Assembly (NCBI GenBank): GCA_965215035.1
Contig: OZ244040.1
Location: forward strand, 1,488,001 to 1,552,000
DNA from: Azophilus sp965215035
GTDB taxonomy: Bacteria; Pseudomonadota; Gammaproteobacteria; Pseudomonadales; Azotimanducaceae
DNA: 64,000 bases
Reading direction: 5' to 3'
Position numbers and translations under genes: made by a program. Of the stretch, positions 61,611 through 64,000 are shown in pieces. The stretch's first letter is position 1. Each line of letters begins with the position of its first letter. The notes under the pieces are model-generated. The model did no database searches. It had not been told where the DNA came from and was given only the letters and a program-made list of their open reading frames with translations.

Positions 61611-63347
61611 ATGTTGGAGTACCGGGCACCGGAACGGGAAATCGAGTTCCTACTATTCGACCTATTCAGGGTGCGTGACGAGTGGCGCGAAACACCGGAG
61701 TTCGCCGATTTCAACGACGAGTTGGTGCGCGCCGTGGTCGGCGAGGCGGGCAGGATCGCGGGCGAGGTCATGGCGCCGTTGAATCAGCGCGGCGACCAGC
61801 AGGGCTGTCGTTGGGAAGACGGTGTGGTCACCGCGCCCGAGGGGTTTCGGGCCGCCTACCGGCAACTGGCCCAGGGCGGCTGGCTCGGGGTTTCCGGCAA
61901 CCCGCGCTATGGCGGGCAGGGCATGCCCAAGCTGCTCGGATGTCTGCTCGAAGAAATGTTCTGGAGTGCCAATACCAGCCTTTACCTGTATGGCGCACTG
62001 TCCATTGGAGCGGCGATCTGTATCGATACCCACGGTAGCGAGGCGCAGAAAAGCCTGTACCTGCCCAGGCTCTACTCCGGGGAGTGGTCGGGGGCAATGG
62101 ACCTAACCGAACCCCAGGCCGGCACCGACCTCGGCATCATCCGCACCCGCGCCCGAAACGCCGGGGACGGCACCTACCGCATCAGCGGCACCAAGATATT
62201 CATTACCAGCGGCGAGCACGACCTGGCCGGCAATATCGTTCATCTCGTGCTCGCCAAGCTGCCCGGTGCGCCGCGTGGCACCCGCGGCATCAGTTTGTTT
62301 ATTGTGCCCAAGTTCATTCCCGGCGCGGATGGTGCCAGCGGCGAGCGCAACCGTGTGGCCAGCGGTTCCATCGAACACAAGATGGGCATCAACGGCAGCG
62401 CCACCAATGTGATGAACTACGACGACGCCATCGGTTACCTGGTGGGGTCGGAAAACGCGGGCCTCGCCTGCATGTTCACCATGATGAACTACGAGCGGCT
62501 GTCGGTCGGGCTGCAGGGGCTGGGCGCGGGCGAACTGGCCTATCAGCAGGCGTCCCGGTATGCCCGGGACCGGCTGCAGGGCCGCTCACCGAGGGGCACG
62601 CGGAATGCCGAAGGCCCGGCGGACTCCCTGCTGGTACACCCGGACGTGCGCCGCATGCTGCTCACCATTCGCGCCTATACCGAGGCCGGACGGGCCTTTG
62701 CCGTCTTTGCCGGGCTGAACCTAGACCGCGGCAAGTACGCGGGCGACCGCGATTGCCTGGCGTTGTCGGAGCTGTTGACCCCCATCGCCAAGGCGTTTCT
62801 GTCCGACAAGGGTTTCGAATGCGCGGTGCTCGCACAACAGGTATTCGGCGGGCATGGCTTTATCCGGGAATGGGGTGTCGAGCAGATCGTGCGCGATGCC
62901 CGCATCGCCCAAATCTACGAAGGCGCCAACGGCATTCAGGCGCTCGACTTCGTCGGTCGCAAGGTTTGCCGGGACGGCGGGCGCACCCTGTATGCGCTGC
63001 TGGATAGGATGGCCGCAACCCCCACCCCGGAGCCGTATCGCGAACCCTTGGTTCAGGCGTTGGCGCGGCTGCGTTCGGCAACCGCTCGCATCGTCGCCGG
63101 GGCCCGGGACGATGCCGACCTCCCCGGCGTGGTTTCCACCGATTACCTGGAACTCGCCGGACACACCATCTACGCCTGGCTGTGGGCACGGATGGCCGCT
63201 GCCTGCGGTGACGATGAATTCGGCCGGGCGAAGCGGCAGACGGCGAATTTCTTCTACGCCCGCCTGCTACCCAAAACCTTGGCGTTAGAAGCCAGCGTAA
63301 TGGCGGAGTCGGAAGCGGTCATGGGCATGGCGGAGTCGGCGTTTTAG
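61611..63347 (+). CDS. Acyl-CoA dehydrogenase (DmdC-like long form)
   Basis: A 578-residue flavoprotein of the long ACAD class: SGAMDLTEPQAGTDLGIIRT (substrate/FAD loop), ISGTKIFITSGEHDL, HKMGINGSATNVMNYDDAIG, VFGGHGFIREWGVEQIVRDA and RIAQIYEGANGIQALDFVGR with the catalytic Glu. The length and C-terminal extension match 3-methylmercaptopropionyl-CoA dehydrogenase (DmdC) and related fatty acid ACADs; substrate is not determined by sequence. A terminator follows directly. Confidence 0.85.
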   Translation: MLEYRAPEREIEFLLFDLFRVRDEWRETPEFADFNDELVRAVVGEAGRIAGEVMAPLNQRGDQQGCRWEDGVVTAPEGFRAAYRQLAQGGWLGVSGNPRYGGQGMPKLLGCLLEEMFWSANTSLYLYGALSIGAAICIDTHGSEAQKSLYLPRLYSGEWSGAMDLTEPQAGTDLGIIRTRARNAGDGTYRISGTKIFITSGEHDLAGNIVHLVLAKLPGAPRGTRGISLFIVPKFIPGADGASGERNRVASGSIEHKMGINGSATNVMNYDDAIGYLVGSENAGLACMFTMMNYERLSVGLQGLGAGELAYQQASRYARDRLQGRSPRGTRNAEGPADSLLVHPDVRRMLLTIRAYTEAGRAFAVFAGLNLDRGKYAGDRDCLALSELLTPIAKAFLSDKGFECAVLAQQVFGGHGFIREWGVEQIVRDARIAQIYEGANGIQALDFVGRKVCRDGGRTLYALLDRMAATPTPEPYREPLVQALARLRSATARIVAGARDDADLPGVVSTDYLELAGHTIYAWLWARMAAACGDDEFGRAKRQTANFFYARLLPKTLALEASVMAESEAVMGMAESAF

Positions 63348-63352
63348 GGAAG

Positions 63353-63373
63353 CTCCGATTAGCTCGGAGTTTT
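63353..63373 (+). terminator. Rho-independent terminator after the acyl-CoA dehydrogenase gene
   Basis: CTCCGA (63353-63358), loop TTAGC, TCGGAG (63364-63369), then TTTT (63370-63373), starting 6 bp after the stop codon. Confidence 0.65.
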
Positions 63374-63420
63374 CCTGGTTGTCTTGTTGTCGTGACGTCC
63401 GCACATCAAGGCGTATTTCG

Positions 63421-63618
63421 TCAATCCAGTTTGTTGATCAGGCGATAGACGCCGATTAAGACCCCGAAGCCGATGTAGAAGCCGAGCAGCGTAACCCCGA
63501 GCAGAATCGCCATCTGACGGGTGACGATAGCCTCGGCGGCCAGGTACAGGATGACCGCGATGCAGCCCAAAAACGACGCGGCGACACCGCTGGCCACGAA
63601 CAGGGTAGAGGATTTCAA
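63421..63618 (-). CDS. Small two-helix membrane protein, unknown function
   Basis: A 65-residue protein with two hydrophobic helices (about 6-27 and 37-58: VAASFLGCIAVILYLAAEAI; AILLGVTLLGFYIGFGVLIG) and a short charged end. I do not recognise a family. It lies downstream of the alpha/beta hydrolase on the same strand with a 15-bp gap, so it is likely co-transcribed. Confidence 0.6.
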   Translation of the reverse strand: MKSSTLFVASGVAASFLGCIAVILYLAAEAIVTRQMAILLGVTLLGFYIGFGVLIGVYRLINKLD

Positions 63619-63633
63619 AGCGGTTTCCCCGAG

Positions 63634-64000
63634 CTATCCGGCCAACCTGCGGCAGAGCGCCCTCAGGCCGTCCACGAATGCTAGCGGCTGATCGAGAAAC
63701 AGGTGATGCCGGGCGTCGGCGATGGCGACCGATTGGACATCGCCCGGAATGAGCGATTCCAGGTACGCCCGGGTTTTCTCGGTGAACAATTCACTACGAG
63801 CGCCGTAGATCAGGCCGACCGGCAGCGTCAGGCCTAGGTAGTCCGCGGCAAGGCGCTCGGTGTCCTTGAGGCTATGCGGCAGGTCCACATCGAACTTCCA
63901 GGTCCAGCCGCCATCCACCGGCAGCAACGAATGCCGTGCGATGTACTCCAGTATGTAGGTGTTTGCGCAGGGTTGCGGCGGTTGCAACCGAAAGCGGCCG
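63634..64000 (-). CDS. Alpha/beta hydrolase, N-terminal part beyond window end
   Basis: The frame is open through base 64000, so only the C-terminal 122 or so residues are visible. RHSLLPVDGGWTWKFDVDLP (cap/C-terminal part), LPVGLIYGARSELFTEK (acid-residue loop, here SELF) and IADARHHLFLDQPLAFVDGL with the catalytic His fit alpha/beta hydrolases of the epoxide hydrolase/esterase type. The nucleophile elbow is outside the window. Confidence 0.75.
   Translation of the reverse strand, partial: GRFRLQPPQPCANTYILEYIARHSLLPVDGGWTWKFDVDLPHSLKDTERLAADYLGLTLPVGLIYGARSELFTEKTRAYLESLIPGDVQSVAIADARHHLFLDQPLAFVDGLRALCRRLAG

Overview
The window is about 64 kb of high-GC DNA with dense gene packing, many ATGA/TGATG overlaps, TTG/GTG starts and Gram-negative systems (type VI secretion, a TonB receptor, lipoproteins, PhoR/PhoU, ModABC). 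It fits a free-living or host-associated proteobacterium, most likely a gammaproteobacterium. That placement is inference from gene content; no rRNA, tRNA or CRISPR array was seen.

Layout. (1) 1-10771: the distal half of a type VI secretion operon, tssG (open at the window edge)-tssH/clpV-tssJ-like-tssK-tssL-tssM-tssA, followed by a nucleotide-sugar transferase gene carrying a run of 22 G. (2) 11.9-15.0 kb: a class III aminotransferase divergent from a gamma-glutamylamide-synthetase-like glutamine synthetase, probably polyamine or amine catabolism. (3) 15.0-18.2 kb: surface polysaccharide genes (priming sugar transferase, galE, flippase). (4) 18.3-20.4 kb: phoU and phoR without phoB. (5) 20.6-25.5 kb: serine hydrolase, gap, a gap paralogue lacking the catalytic cysteine, and a TIGR04283/TIGR04282 transferase pair.

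(6) 25.6-36.0 kb is the most coherent metabolic block: a steroid catabolism cluster with hsaA, hsaC and hsaD (A/B-ring 9,10-seco steps) and ipdA, ipdB, ipdC, ipdF and echA20 (C/D-ring steps), plus a Baeyer-Villiger-type monooxygenase and an SDR. Two members survive only as fragments (a MaoC hydratase and the C-terminus of a second SDR). (7) 36.0-42.5 kb: a sulfonate/taurine-like block of TauD-type dioxygenase, xsc, a MocR-type (TauR-like) regulator and a class III aminotransferase that could be a taurine:pyruvate aminotransferase. Side by side, the two blocks suggest use of taurine-conjugated steroids such as bile salts; this is inference.

(8) 42.6-49.7 kb: carotenoid-oxygenase-like enzyme, amidohydrolase lipoprotein, FAD monooxygenase, and a class III CoA-transferase interrupted by a His-rich repeat; several gene remnants lie between them. 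(9) 49.7-55.3 kb: a frameshifted small lipoprotein, mobile-element debris, then a large lipoprotein paired with a TonB-dependent receptor. (10) 55.5-64 kb: LLM oxidoreductase, glycerolipid-type acyltransferase, modABC, comF, acyl-CoA dehydrogenase, a small membrane protein and an alpha/beta hydrolase cut by the window end.

Two genome-scale signals stand out. At least three families of short non-coding inverted-repeat elements are present; one (AGGRCCATCCC ends, 11-bp target duplication) has inserted into a member of another. In addition, three unrelated genes (tssG, the CoA-transferase, modA) carry in-frame intragenic repeat expansions, and several genes are visibly decayed, so the genome looks rich in repeats and pseudogenes.
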